A stretch of 64,000 nt of DNA from Salinithrix halophila. Its GTDB lineage: Bacteria > Bacillota > Bacilli > Thermoactinomycetales > DSM-45169. The translations under genes and the position numbers were made by a program. The notes beneath the pieces were generated by a model that saw only the letters and a program-made list of their open reading frames with translations, did not search any database and had not been told where the DNA came from. The DNA is taken from contig NZ_JBHSAP010000009.1 of the NCBI RefSeq assembly GCF_042650125.1, forward strand, positions 248,001 to 312,000. The letters run 5' to 3'. Below are positions 1 through 7,711 of this stretch, piece by piece (position 1 is the first letter of the stretch; each line of letters starts with the position of its first letter).

Positions 1-171
1 ACAGGAGAGCCCTTTCGCTTTATGCACCTTCTCGGAGCAGTGTGTGTGGTATGCGGCGTCAGTTTGACCTTATGGTTTGGGAGTAAAGAAGCGAAGCCTG
101 ATTCCCTTAAACCTAAACCCTCCGAGAAAAACCAGCAACCATCCTTCACCCATGGATCTTCATCGATTTGA
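1..171 (+). CDS. C-terminal end of a membrane-anchored protein (partial)
   Basis: The frame is open from the first base and stops at TGA 169-171, so only the last 56 residues are visible. They contain one hydrophobic stretch (roughly residues 9-28, with LLGAVCVVCGVSLTLW) followed by a lysine/proline/serine-rich polar tail. This looks like the last membrane helix and tail of a small membrane protein. No family can be named from this fragment, and the start lies outside the window. Confidence 0.5.
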   Translation, partial: TGEPFRFMHLLGAVCVVCGVSLTLWFGSKEAKPDSLKPKPSEKNQQPSFTHGSSSI

Positions 172-268
172 GATGAACGACCCTTAACAAACAAAAAAAT
201 TCCCCGTTTTACTCTCCCTCCATGCGTGGTAGAGAACAAGTAACCACATAGAAAGAGGGTGAATGATC

Positions 269-616
269 ATGAAACCAATCGTGAAGGAGTTTCGAAACGA
301 CGAAAAGTTGGTAGCAACGGTCAAGGATTTAGAAGCTCATGGCATCAACTACAAAGACATTTATATCCTCTCTCACGATGAGGAACGGACCAAACGGGTC
401 GCTGATAAAGCGGATGCCAATACCGTCGGGATCCAGGAAATGGGCCTTGGGACCTCCGTCGGAAACCTCTTCAACAAAAAAGGAGCTGAGCTCCGTAACA
501 AATTAGAAGAGCTCGGCTTCTCCGAACTGGAAGCGGATCACTACGAGGAACGCCTCGACCAGGGTGTCATCCTGCTGATGGTGACCGACCATGAACAGGT
601 GAAGGAGATCTTCTGA
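269..616 (+). CDS. YflT-type general stress protein (17M family)
   Basis: A 115-residue soluble protein matching the Bacillus heat/general stress protein 17M (YflT) family: an N-terminal strand-helix unit (KPIVKEFRNDEKLVATVKDLEAHG), the block YKDIYILSHDEERTKRVADKA, and a C-terminal stretch of acidic helices ending in a strand (GVILLMVTDHEQV). The role is stress-linked but biochemically undefined. Two ATG codons compete: 263 is only about 3 bases from the AGAGGGTGA ribosome site, while 269 has a normal 9-base gap, so 269 is chosen. A weak sigma-B-like pair (GTTTTA at 206, GTGGTA at 226) lies upstream but is not convincing. The gene stands alone and runs into a shared terminator. Confidence 0.8.
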   Translation: MKPIVKEFRNDEKLVATVKDLEAHGINYKDIYILSHDEERTKRVADKADANTVGIQEMGLGTSVGNLFNKKGAELRNKLEELGFSELEADHYEERLDQGVILLMVTDHEQVKEIF

Positions 617-664
617 ATTGGACAGAAAATGAAGATACGCCATAAATGAATGATCGATAAAAAA

Positions 665-708
665 TGCGGCCTCTTCCCGAATTCCCTGGGAAAAGGCCGC
701 GTTTTTTT
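665..708. terminator. Bidirectional Rho-independent terminator
   Basis: A 13-base stem (666-678 with 688-700, one mismatch) around a short loop is followed by a run of T on the + strand and preceded by A residues. It lies between the convergent stress-protein and flavoprotein genes and can serve both. Confidence 0.85.
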
Positions 709-1936
709 ATTGAATCGCCCTGAACCGGTCTGCCGCTACTTTCAGGGGTTGATCCCCCCAGGCGATCAGGTGCTGCATCCGATGGAAGAGCGGGGTACGG
801 GCCAACCTGGGTAACAGCTGGCGTCGCAGCCATGCCTCTAGTGGGTGGCGTGTCCCCAACAGCCTAGCCTGCATCCGTTGCATCTGCTGAATTCGCCGGA
901 TGGACGGACGGCGTTGGGCTTCAAAGGGGGTCAGCTTTTTCTGAGGAAGAATTCCCCTTCCTCCTGCCAATGCCTCAAGGATGATCGGATGGGCGACGAC
1001 AGCATCTTGGATCGCCAGACTATTCCCCTGGCCTGAAAAGGGGGAAGACGTATGAGCTGCATCGCCGATAATCATCAGCCCAGCCTCCGTCCAACGCTTT
1101 GCCCTGCCGCTGATAATTTGGAGGAGCGAACATTGGCTAAAGTCAGTTAATTCTCTTTCCAGGTGTTCTTTCAATCCGGGATCGACCGAGGAAAGCTTCT
1201 CCCTGAAAGCTTCAATCCCTTCTTTCTTTAGAACGGGGTAGCTTCCTTTGGGTATAAACCACCCCAGTTGAACCTGGTCAGGGTACATCGGGACATAGAT
1301 AAGCATTCCTTCCTCTTCCACTCGGAATTGCATGGGGATCTCTTTTTTCCGAGGAAGGGGGACAGAAAGCCATACGAGATCGAGCCGGTGCGGCTCCGTC
1401 CTTTGCGGAATTTCCGCTAACCTCCGGACGGTTGAATACCGCCCGTCAGCCCCAACGGTCAGCCGAGCACGCAGTTTCTCCTCTCCGGCCGCTGTCCGCA
1501 ACCGAACCCCTGCCGTCTTTCCCTCTTCCCGCAACAGGCCAATCACCTGGGTTCCTCCCCGGTAAGAAAAAGTGGGATAACGAGACGCCTCCTTGATCAA
1601 CAATTCAAGGAGGGGCGGCTGAGGCATGTTGATCCCATAGGGATAGTCGTCGGATAAACGATCCAGCCGGATTTCAAACAACCGCTGTCCCCTGTCGTAA
1701 AAACAAGGCCCTTTTTCTTTTCGATGACCAAGGGAAAGAATCGTTTCCAGGAGACCCATTTGGTGAAACAACTTTAACACGAGAGGTTGGAAAAAGTAGC
1801 CCCGGAATTCCCGAGACAGGTCTCTGTGCCGCTCCACGAGTACCGTCTTCACTCCACTTCGGGCCAATAGGTAAGCGAGAACCGTTCCACCGGGCCCCGC
1901 ACCAGTTACAACCACATCCGCATCCCACGATTTCAT
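707..1936 (-). CDS. FAD-dependent monooxygenase/oxidoreductase (PF01494 type)
   Basis: A 409-residue flavoprotein of the p-hydroxybenzoate-hydroxylase fold. Visible motifs are the dinucleotide-binding GAGPGG at residues 12-17, the DG motif GADGRYS at 162-168, and the second FAD motif GDAAH at 291-295 followed by the family's PFSGQGNSLAIQDA block. Such enzymes hydroxylate or epoxidise aromatic or polyketide-like substrates with NAD(P)H and O2; the substrate here cannot be read. The ATG at 1936 has a GGGAGGG ribosome site 5-7 bases upstream. An in-frame start at 1990 is possible but would add 18 unlike residues overlapping the upstream gene. It lies directly downstream of a TetR regulator on the same strand and is probably co-transcribed with it. 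Confidence 0.85.
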   Translation of the reverse strand: MKSWDADVVVTGAGPGGTVLAYLLARSGVKTVLVERHRDLSREFRGYFFQPLVLKLFHQMGLLETILSLGHRKEKGPCFYDRGQRLFEIRLDRLSDDYPYGINMPQPPLLELLIKEASRYPTFSYRGGTQVIGLLREEGKTAGVRLRTAAGEEKLRARLTVGADGRYSTVRRLAEIPQRTEPHRLDLVWLSVPLPRKKEIPMQFRVEEEGMLIYVPMYPDQVQLGWFIPKGSYPVLKKEGIEAFREKLSSVDPGLKEHLERELTDFSQCSLLQIISGRAKRWTEAGLMIIGDAAHTSSPFSGQGNSLAIQDAVVAHPIILEALAGGRGILPQKKLTPFEAQRRPSIRRIQQMQRMQARLLGTRHPLEAWLRRQLLPRLARTPLFHRMQHLIAWGDQPLKVAADRFRAIQ

Positions 1937-1964
1937 CGGGTTCCCTCCCCAGAGAATTTGCTCC

Positions 1965-2651
1965 TCATCCCTTCTCCCTTTGCCCGGCAATCCCGTGCAA
2001 CAGGGCTTCAGCGGTCCAGGCGATTTCCTTGTCCTCGTCCTCCTGAACCGCTAGCCCCGGAAGCATGTTCTTGGTTAGGATCAATCCAAAGCCCATGGAG
2101 AAAATGCTGCGGGCGACAACATGGGTGGGCAGATCCTCCCGGATTCGCCCTTTCTCTTTCCACTCCTCGACCCGTTCCTCCATCACCCGGTAAAAGGCTT
2201 TAGCCACATGTTTCTGTATCGCCTCCCGCAGTTCGGGCTGGAACAGGCTCTCTACCAGGATGATCTTGATTTTTTTCCAGTTCTGTTCCACCAGATGAAC
2301 GCGATCAGCGTACAGATCCTGAAAGATCTCCGCCAAGGGCCGATCCTCGCCTAGGATTTTCAACACGGGCCGCAAAAGATACGGGGCTGCCACCTTGGAG
2401 ATGGCCGGAATCACCAGGTGCATCAGAAGGCCTTTTTTCGTTCGGTAATGCTTGAAAATCGTTGCTTCCGCTACCCTGGCCCGTCGGGCGATGGCATTGG
2501 TGGAAGCCCCCTCGAACCCTTTCTCCGAGAAAACGTGAATGGCCGCTTCAAGGATCCGTTTCTGTTTTTCCGTCTCTTTGTCTTTTTCCAAATCGAGACC
2601 GTACTCTTCCGAAACCAATCGAACCCACTCATCCCAACCGTTCTCTTTCAT
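1965..2651 (-). CDS. TetR/AcrR family transcriptional regulator
   Basis: A 228-residue TetR-family repressor. The DNA-binding domain covers about residues 30-75 (KRILEAAIHVFSEKGFEGASTNAIARRARVAEATIFKHYRTKKGLL), preceded by an unusual charged N-terminal extension of about 28 residues. The C-terminal helical ligand domain has no recognisable specificity. The ATG has an AAGGGGAAAG ribosome site. Its promoter contains an inverted repeat just after the -10, suggesting autorepression, and the next gene in the unit is the FAD monooxygenase, whose substrate or product may be the inducer (inference). Confidence 0.88.
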   Translation of the reverse strand: MKENGWDEWVRLVSEEYGLDLEKDKETEKQKRILEAAIHVFSEKGFEGASTNAIARRARVAEATIFKHYRTKKGLLMHLVIPAISKVAAPYLLRPVLKILGEDRPLAEIFQDLYADRVHLVEQNWKKIKIILVESLFQPELREAIQKHVAKAFYRVMEERVEEWKEKGRIREDLPTHVVARSIFSMGFGLILTKNMLPGLAVQEDEDKEIAWTAEALLHGIAGQREKG

Positions 2652-2669
2652 CGCTTTCCCCTTTCTATT

Positions 2670-2726
2670 AGTGAGTGCTCACTCTCCAACATTGTATAAC
2701 GGCCCCCTTCCAACTGTCAACAAAAA
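2670..2726 (-). promoter_or_regulatory. Sigma-A promoter with TetR-type operator
   Basis: On the minus strand TTGACA is followed after 16 bases by TATACAAT. Immediately downstream lies the inverted repeat AGTGAG-N2-CTCACT (2670-2683), before the tetR ribosome site. An operator just after the -10 is the usual layout for TetR autorepression. The sequence is direct observation; binding by this regulator is inference. Confidence 0.65.
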
Positions 2727-2815
2727 GTAAGCAGTCACTCTCCTTCTATCGGTTCCTAGTTGATCTGCCCAAATTACCTGGCCACTGACTCCTCTGAAGG
2801 CTGAGTCTCAACACT

Positions 2816-3178
2816 CTACTTCCCCAACCAGCTAGGTACGTTTCGATGCTGGTACTTAAGGACATCAACTCGATCCGACCCCACCCGCATCGTCACCGTC
2901 TCCCAACCCCTAGTCAGGCGTGGAGTCCCTTTATGCGTCTCCACTCGCACCTTGACGAGGAAATTCTTCCCCTCCGATTGAAGCTGGTTCATATGCAGGA
3001 TCTTCATGCCTCGGATCTCCCTCGGCTCTCCGTAATGACCGACGATGGCATTTTGCAGGGCCGGACGCAGCACTTCTTTTAGTTTCTCCCCCGAAGGAAG
3101 GGGATCTTTTGCCGGTCCCGCCCCTCCCAACAACAACGCTAGGCACATCAGCAGGACCGTCGGAAATTTTGCTTTCAT
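2816..3178 (-). CDS. DUF3888-type secreted protein
   Basis: A 120-residue protein with an N-terminal signal peptide (KAKFPTVLLMCLALLLGGAGPA) and a mature part resembling the DUF3888 family of Bacilli: LRPALQNAIVGHYGEP, a hydrophobic strand region (KILHMNQLQSEGKNFLVKVRVETH), then ETVTMRV and the closing VDVLKYQH. Function is unknown; the family is exported. ATG 3178 sits about 8 bases after AGGAG, better than the GTG at 3187. It appears monocistronic. Confidence 0.65.
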   Translation of the reverse strand: MKAKFPTVLLMCLALLLGGAGPAKDPLPSGEKLKEVLRPALQNAIVGHYGEPREIRGMKILHMNQLQSEGKNFLVKVRVETHKGTPRLTRGWETVTMRVGSDRVDVLKYQHRNVPSWLGK

Positions 3179-3236
3179 ACCGTCCACTCCTTTTCCTTTT
3201 ATCCCCAGTCTCTCCCCTTCTTCTACGACTCATCCC

Positions 3237-3269
3237 CACAAAAAAAGCCGCAACTCATAAGAGGCGGCC
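3237..3269 (-). terminator. Rho-independent terminator of the CatE-like gene
   Basis: Stem GCCGC (3247-3251) with GCGGC (3264-3268), followed on the minus strand by seven T (A run at 3240-3246). It lies just beyond the stop of the VOC-family gene. Confidence 0.7.
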
Positions 3270-3285
3270 AGTCTGTTTGTGGAGT

Positions 3286-4152
3286 TCAATTTGCGGCGGA
3301 AAGCTGAATACGGATTCCAAAGGGATCTGTCACCCACAAGGTTTCCTCCTGTACCTCGATAGGAATACCGAGACCCTTTAGTTGTTGAGCTACCCGTTTG
3401 ATCTCTTCCCAGTTCGGGGCAATCAGTGAAAAATGTTGCAGACCCACCGATTTTGGAGGCGGCGGAGGTGCCCCTTCCCCAGCCCAGGTGTTGAGCCCGA
3501 TATGGTGATGATACCCCCCCGCCGCCACAAACAGAGCTCCATTCCAGCGGATGGTAGGCTCAAAGCCTAATCCTTCGCAATAAAATTGCTCAGCTTTTTT
3601 TAGATCCCCCACATGGAGGTGAATATGGCCGATACGGGTCTTTTCTGGGAATTCATTCCAAGTTCGATTTCCCGCTAAGGAAAGCAGCCCTGCCATATCA
3701 AGCGGATCGCTGACCGCTGGCAACTTATCCTTTTCATTCTGCCGCCACTGGTTTCGAGGACGATCGGTGTAGATTTCGATCCCGTTTCCATCGGGGTCCT
3801 TTAGATAGAGGGCCTCGCTGAATTGGTGGTCGGAAGCCCCCAAAGGCAGTTCTATTTCCAGTAGGTGCTGAAGACACCGAGCTAAGTCCGTCCTTTCCGG
3901 CAACAGGATGGCAAAATGATACAACCCCATCGTTCCCGGCGGTTTGGGCTGAGCATCGGTTTCTTCCTCCAAGGTGATCAAAGGAATGACCCCGTCAGCC
4001 GTAAGCCTAACGATGCGCAGGTTTTTCTCCAGTATTTGTAAACCAAGCGTATCCCGGTAAAACCTGAGTGAACGTTCCAAATCACCAACAGTCAGATGAA
4101 CGTGACTGATCGTTGTCGAGGGATGGATCGTCTTCTTCACCGGCGTACCCAT
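3286..4152 (-). CDS. catE: VOC family dioxygenase-like protein, CatE type
   Basis: A 288-residue protein with two vicinal-oxygen-chelate modules, resembling Bacillus CatE (catechol 2,3-dioxygenase), which detoxifies catechol by extradiol cleavage. The first module carries HVHLTVGDL, GLYHFAILLP and GNGIEIYTDRP. The second carries HIHLHVGDL, AGGYHHHIGLNTW and GLQHFSL. The ATG at 4152 is 5 bases after GGAGAGG; the longer frame to 4188 would run into an upstream inverted repeat. The promoter carries a perfect palindrome over its -10, so induction by a repressor that senses electrophiles or quinones is likely, as for Bacillus catDE. The catalytic call is by resemblance; a plain glyoxalase-like role is the alternative. 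Confidence 0.75.
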   Translation of the reverse strand: MGTPVKKTIHPSTTISHVHLTVGDLERSLRFYRDTLGLQILEKNLRIVRLTADGVIPLITLEEETDAQPKPPGTMGLYHFAILLPERTDLARCLQHLLEIELPLGASDHQFSEALYLKDPDGNGIEIYTDRPRNQWRQNEKDKLPAVSDPLDMAGLLSLAGNRTWNEFPEKTRIGHIHLHVGDLKKAEQFYCEGLGFEPTIRWNGALFVAAGGYHHHIGLNTWAGEGAPPPPPKSVGLQHFSLIAPNWEEIKRVAQQLKGLGIPIEVQEETLWVTDPFGIRIQLSAAN

Positions 4153-4177
4153 ATCAACCTCTCCTATCCAGAAGGAA

Positions 4178-4202
4178 TGTTGTAACACTATCCATTACAA
4201 CA
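4178..4202. promoter_or_regulatory. Second inverted repeat upstream of the CatE-like gene
   Basis: TGTTGTAA (4178-4185) and TTACAACA (4195-4202) form a perfect 8-base inverted repeat with a 9-base spacer, in the 5' untranslated region of the CatE-like gene. It shares the TGTAA/TTACA half-sites of the palindrome over the promoter, so it is probably a second site for the same regulator. Confidence 0.55.
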
Positions 4203-4251
4203 ACTCCAGAAAATTGGACGAATGCTTCGTACCTCCAAAGCTTCCTCCATT

Positions 4252-4287
4252 TGTAACTATTATAGTTACAACAGAAGGAAAATGCAA
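4252..4287 (-). promoter_or_regulatory. Promoter with palindromic operator (CatE-like gene)
   Basis: TGTAACTATTATAGTTACA (4252-4270) is a perfect 9+1+9 palindrome. On the minus strand it contains a consensus TATAAT (4259-4264), preceded after 17 bases by TTGCAT (4282-4287). A repressor at the palindrome would block RNA polymerase directly. A DUF24/MarR-type regulator such as CatR or YodB is a reasonable guess from Bacillus catDE, but none is encoded beside it. Confidence 0.7.
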
Positions 4288-4305
4288 TCTCCCTTGCAAG
4301 GGAAC

Positions 4306-4327
4306 AGCCAGGCGATCCTGCCTGGCT
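4306..4327. terminator. Hairpin after the MFS gene, possible terminator
   Basis: AGCCAGGC (4306-4313) pairs perfectly with GCCTGGCT (4320-4327) around six bases. It lies 15 bases past the stop of the MFS gene, but on the minus strand the T tract is weak, so termination there may be inefficient. Confidence 0.4.
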
Positions 4328-4341
4328 ACCCGTTTTCTGTT

Positions 4342-5520
4342 TTAAGCCGACCCTTCCACACGGCGGCCTTGGCTGGTATCCAGCCTTTTCACCCACAATA
4401 GGATACCCGCTCCGCACAGCGTGAACGCCCCGTATAAGAGATAGGTTGTAAAAATATCAAACCCGTCCAGGATCATTCCTCCGATCAAAGTGAAAAACCA
4501 GTTGCCCAGCCCGGTTCCGACTGCGGAATAGAGGGAGATCGCCGTGGTTTTGACTTCCTTGGGCGCTAAATCACGGATGTACTGAAGAGCCGCTGGGATA
4601 AACAGTCCCACGGACAGACCCTGACTTACCGTCGTCAGATAGACCCAGAAAACGGAAGGCTCCAGGGAATAGAACATCCACCGGGCAGCAGAAACCAACG
4701 CGGCAAACAAAGCTACTGTCAACAATCCCTGCCGACGAATCCAGGCCCCAGCGAACCGCATCACAGGTGCTTCACTTCCGGCAGCGAGGAGGAAACCAAG
4801 GCCGACCCCGGCTAACGTCCCGCCTAAGTCCTGAAACAGAAGGCCAAAATAAACATTGTTCGCCTGAACCGGTCCGAAGATAAGGAAGGTCGCCAGTAAA
4901 AAAAGAGGAAACTGGCGGACTTTCATCAACCGGGTGAGGCCCGTGCGGAGGTCGAGATCAAAAGAAACTTTCTCCTTCGGAAGCCTAAGCCCCGTCAGGG
5001 CACACAACCCCATCGCCGCTGCGAATCCGATGAAAATCATGGGAAGGCCCGCCGTTTCCGTCCACTTCCCCATGACGAAAGCAGCACTGGCAAAACCGAT
5101 CGCGCCCCAAAGGCGAAGACTGCCATAGTCACCCCCTACCCGATAGACATAGTTCATAGTGATACTATCGGCAATGGGAACGATCGCCGCCTGAAATACC
5201 GCCAGAAGGGCTGCGACAACCAACATCCATCCATAGTCATCCATCACCAGGTAACCGAGCCCCGTCATCCCGGTCATGGTTACCGTTAGAATCAACACCT
5301 GATTAGAACGCTGGGTATAGTCACAGATCACACCCCAGACTGGCTGAGCCAATACCATCACGACAGGCCCAAGGGACAAGATCATTCCAGTCTGTGTCCC
5401 AGTAAGTCCCACATCCCGAAAATAGAGACCAAGCAGGGGGAAAAACCCGCCGAACCCGAAAAAGTTAAGAAAGTAAAAAGCGCTGAAAGTGATTCGTGTC
5501 CTATTGCTGCTTGGTTGCAT
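4342..5520 (-). CDS. MFS transporter (MFS_1-like, PF12832 type)
   Basis: A 392-residue major-facilitator permease with about 12 hydrophobic segments. The N-terminus (RITFSAFYFLNFFGFGGFFPLLGLYFRDVGLTGTQTGMILSL) and the cytoplasmic loop WGVICDYTQRSN match the subgroup that includes nucleoside and phenylpropionate permeases. A proton symporter or effluxer in the cytoplasmic membrane is expected; the substrate is not readable. The start is the first ATG of a long open frame. The CatE-like gene lies downstream on the same strand but has its own promoter and operator, so the two are not necessarily linked. Confidence 0.8.
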   Translation of the reverse strand: MQPSSNRTRITFSAFYFLNFFGFGGFFPLLGLYFRDVGLTGTQTGMILSLGPVVMVLAQPVWGVICDYTQRSNQVLILTVTMTGMTGLGYLVMDDYGWMLVVAALLAVFQAAIVPIADSITMNYVYRVGGDYGSLRLWGAIGFASAAFVMGKWTETAGLPMIFIGFAAAMGLCALTGLRLPKEKVSFDLDLRTGLTRLMKVRQFPLFLLATFLIFGPVQANNVYFGLLFQDLGGTLAGVGLGFLLAAGSEAPVMRFAGAWIRRQGLLTVALFAALVSAARWMFYSLEPSVFWVYLTTVSQGLSVGLFIPAALQYIRDLAPKEVKTTAISLYSAVGTGLGNWFFTLIGGMILDGFDIFTTYLLYGAFTLCGAGILLWVKRLDTSQGRRVEGSA

Positions 5521-5609
5521 CCTGTTTCTCCCTCTCTATCTATTCCTTCGGCTTCCGTGGGCACCGCATGGTTGTCAGGTGCTCTCCATCCCATTTTACG
5601 CAAAAACAA

Positions 5610-5630
5610 CCCGGGCGCAGCCCGGGCTTT
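5610..5630. terminator. Bidirectional terminator after queF
   Basis: CCCGGGC (5610-5616) pairs with GCCCGGG (5620-5626); a T-rich tract follows on both strands. It lies just beyond the queF stop. Confidence 0.75.
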
Positions 5631-5633
5631 TCT

Positions 5634-6053
5634 TTAATCTTGATCGTTATACTCCGCCGTCACGCGGGTGCCTAGGCCGCCACGAGGATTCCAGAGGGCT
5701 TCCACCTTCATCCATTTCGGCTGGATAACTGCCACTACTTCCTCCAGGATGCGACGGGTGGCGTGTTCCTGATAGATACCGACATTTCGATAGGACGTCA
5801 GATAATATTTCAAGGACTTCATCTCGATGAGATACCGGTCGGGAACAAACGTGATCGTAATTTCGGCGAAATCGGGCAACCCCGACCAGGGACAAACCGA
5901 AGTAAATTCACTGGTTGGGATTTCTACCTCTACATCTTTCCCCGGATATTCGTAGGGGATCGTCTCCAAGATATCCGTCATGATCGCCGATTCATCCTGG
6001 ATATCGAATCGGATGTCACGGTATTTGCTGTGGTCCACATTCACTTTTCCCAT
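5634..6053 (-). CDS. queF: NADPH-dependent 7-cyano-7-deazaguanine reductase
   Basis: QueF reduces preQ0 to preQ1 in queuosine biosynthesis. The 139-residue protein is a type I (YkvM-like) enzyme with the tunnelling fold. It shows the catalytic cysteine in FTSVCPWSGLPDFAEITI, the conserved aspartate (LPDF) and the substrate-binding EMKSLKYYLTSYRNVGIYQEHA. It is somewhat shorter than Bacillus YkvM at the C-terminus, but all core motifs are present. The second ATG (6053) is chosen because it sits 7-8 bases after GGAGGAG, while the one at 6059 is too close. No other queuosine genes and no recognisable preQ1 riboswitch are nearby. Confidence 0.93.
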   Translation of the reverse strand: MGKVNVDHSKYRDIRFDIQDESAIMTDILETIPYEYPGKDVEVEIPTSEFTSVCPWSGLPDFAEITITFVPDRYLIEMKSLKYYLTSYRNVGIYQEHATRRILEEVVAVIQPKWMKVEALWNPRGGLGTRVTAEYNDQD

Positions 6054-6196
6054 GGCCATTCTCCTCCTTCACGCAAGTCCGGGCCAAATCCCCATTCCCT
6101 GCGTCCCTAGTTTTATTTTAGGAGAGGGGGGAATTGCGAACTCTCCATAACTTTTTTATTGTACCAGAATCCATTGCTGATGTGGAGAATAGCTTG

Positions 6197-7711
6197 TTAA
6201 AGATACATCTGAACCCCTGGCCCTACTGGTATTTCAAAGAGGGCAAAGATGCCCAACATGAGACACCATACCACGATAAAAGCCACTGTGTAAGGAAGAA
6301 GCAACGACACATGCGTGCCTAGACCTGCTTTTTTATCATATTTTGCTAAGAAGCCTAGCATCACCGCCACAAATGGGTTAAGCGGTGTGATCATATTGGT
6401 TGCTGAATCCGCAATTCGATACGCCACCTGTATAAAGGCAGGGTGATAACCCAGCAACATAAACATGGGAATAAAGATCGGCGCCAACACCGACCAAAGG
6501 GCCGAGCCGCTAGTGATCAGTAAGCTCAAAATTAATGTGATCAAAGTAAACAGGATTACCGACGGAAAGCCGTCCATTTGAATGGATTTAAGCAAATCAG
6601 CACCGCCGACCGCGATCCAGACGGTCAAATTACTCCAATTGATATAAGCGATAAATTGGGCAATGACGAAAACCAATACAATAAATCCGGCCATATCCTT
6701 TATCGATTCCGTCATGTATTGGACCACATCGGATACACCCGAAATTTTCTTTAAGGTGACACCGTATGTGACGCCAGTCAGGACGAAGAACCCCAACAGG
6801 AAGGGAATGATACCATCCCTAAAGGGAGAATCGACAAGGATGCCGCCGTCCTCTCCTCGGAGAGGGGAATGGGGGAGGAATAGGACGAGAGCAATCATGC
6901 CGATATAGAGCAATGCGACCATAGCCGTATTTCGAAGAGCTCTCTTCACAGAGGGATTCAGGTCAACCAATTTTTCCTCGAAATCTTCTTCCTCTTTATA
7001 GGTCCCTAACCGTGGTTCGACAACTCGCTCTGTAATGAAACCCCCGACAAAAGTGAGTACAATGACCGAAAGGGACATGAAATACCAGTTGTCCGTTATA
7101 GTGACGATTTTATCCGGGTCCATCACTTTCGCCACTTCTGTGGTGATTCCTGATAGAATGGCATCCGTTCCCCCGATAAAAATATTTGCGGTAAAACCAC
7201 AGCCTACACCTGCAATCCCTGCAGCCAGACCCGCTATCGGATGGCGTCCGAAGGATCGAAAGATCATCGCGGCTAAAGGGGGAATAACGATATAGGCCGC
7301 ATCGGAAGCCAAGTTGCCTAAAATGCCGATGAACAATACCGCATAAGTAATGACCGATTTTGGTGTATGGGTCAGGGTTCTCTTGATAGCTGCTTCTAAC
7401 AAACCTACCTTATTTGCCAGCCCGATGCCGAGCATCATTACCAAAACTAAGCCTAATGGCTTAAATTCAGTAAAGTTGGTCACCATCGACTCTAGGATAT
7501 AATGCAAACCATCGCTGGAGATTAAGCTCTTAATGGCAATCTCCTTTTCCGTACCTGGATGGACCACAGCCAAGCCCAACAGACTTCCCACCCAGGAGAC
7601 GACAAAGACAAAACCGATGAGATACAGGAATAAGGTAAAGGGGTGAGGGATACGATTGCCTGTACGTTCAACCCAACCTAAAAACGACATCAGACTCTTC
7701 GAATTATTCAT
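6197..7711 (-). CDS. AbgT family transporter (first copy)
   Basis: A 504-residue membrane protein of the AbgT family (p-aminobenzoyl-glutamate transport type, AbgT/MtrF/YdaH). It begins FLGWVERTGNRIPHPFTLFLYLIGFVFVVSWVGSLLG, carries the family signature GNLASDAAYIVIPPLAAMIFRSFGRHPIAGLAAGIAGVGCGFTANI, and has a C-terminal hairpin region with ADSATNMITPLNPFVAVMLGFLAKYDKKAGLGT. Family members import p-aminobenzoyl-glutamate or related dipeptide-like compounds, and some export sulfonamides. Its start overlaps the M20 peptidase stop by 8 bases, so the two are translationally coupled: import followed by amide or peptide hydrolysis. Confidence 0.92.
   Translation of the reverse strand: MNNSKSLMSFLGWVERTGNRIPHPFTLFLYLIGFVFVVSWVGSLLGLAVVHPGTEKEIAIKSLISSDGLHYILESMVTNFTEFKPLGLVLVMMLGIGLANKVGLLEAAIKRTLTHTPKSVITYAVLFIGILGNLASDAAYIVIPPLAAMIFRSFGRHPIAGLAAGIAGVGCGFTANIFIGGTDAILSGITTEVAKVMDPDKIVTITDNWYFMSLSVIVLTFVGGFITERVVEPRLGTYKEEEDFEEKLVDLNPSVKRALRNTAMVALLYIGMIALVLFLPHSPLRGEDGGILVDSPFRDGIIPFLLGFFVLTGVTYGVTLKKISGVSDVVQYMTESIKDMAGFIVLVFVIAQFIAYINWSNLTVWIAVGGADLLKSIQMDGFPSVILFTLITLILSLLITSGSALWSVLAPIFIPMFMLLGYHPAFIQVAYRIADSATNMITPLNPFVAVMLGFLAKYDKKAGLGTHVSLLLPYTVAFIVVWCLMLGIFALFEIPVGPGVQMYL

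Noticed and set aside
4154..4417. A minus-strand frame bridging the CatE-like and MFS genes.
   Set aside because: It runs through the promoter/operator and a hairpin and has no family resemblance.
6054..6196. Possible preQ1 riboswitch upstream of queF.
   Set aside because: Neither the short preQ1-I pseudoknot (CTAG...CACCC...AAAAAACTAA) nor another preQ1 class could be recognised.
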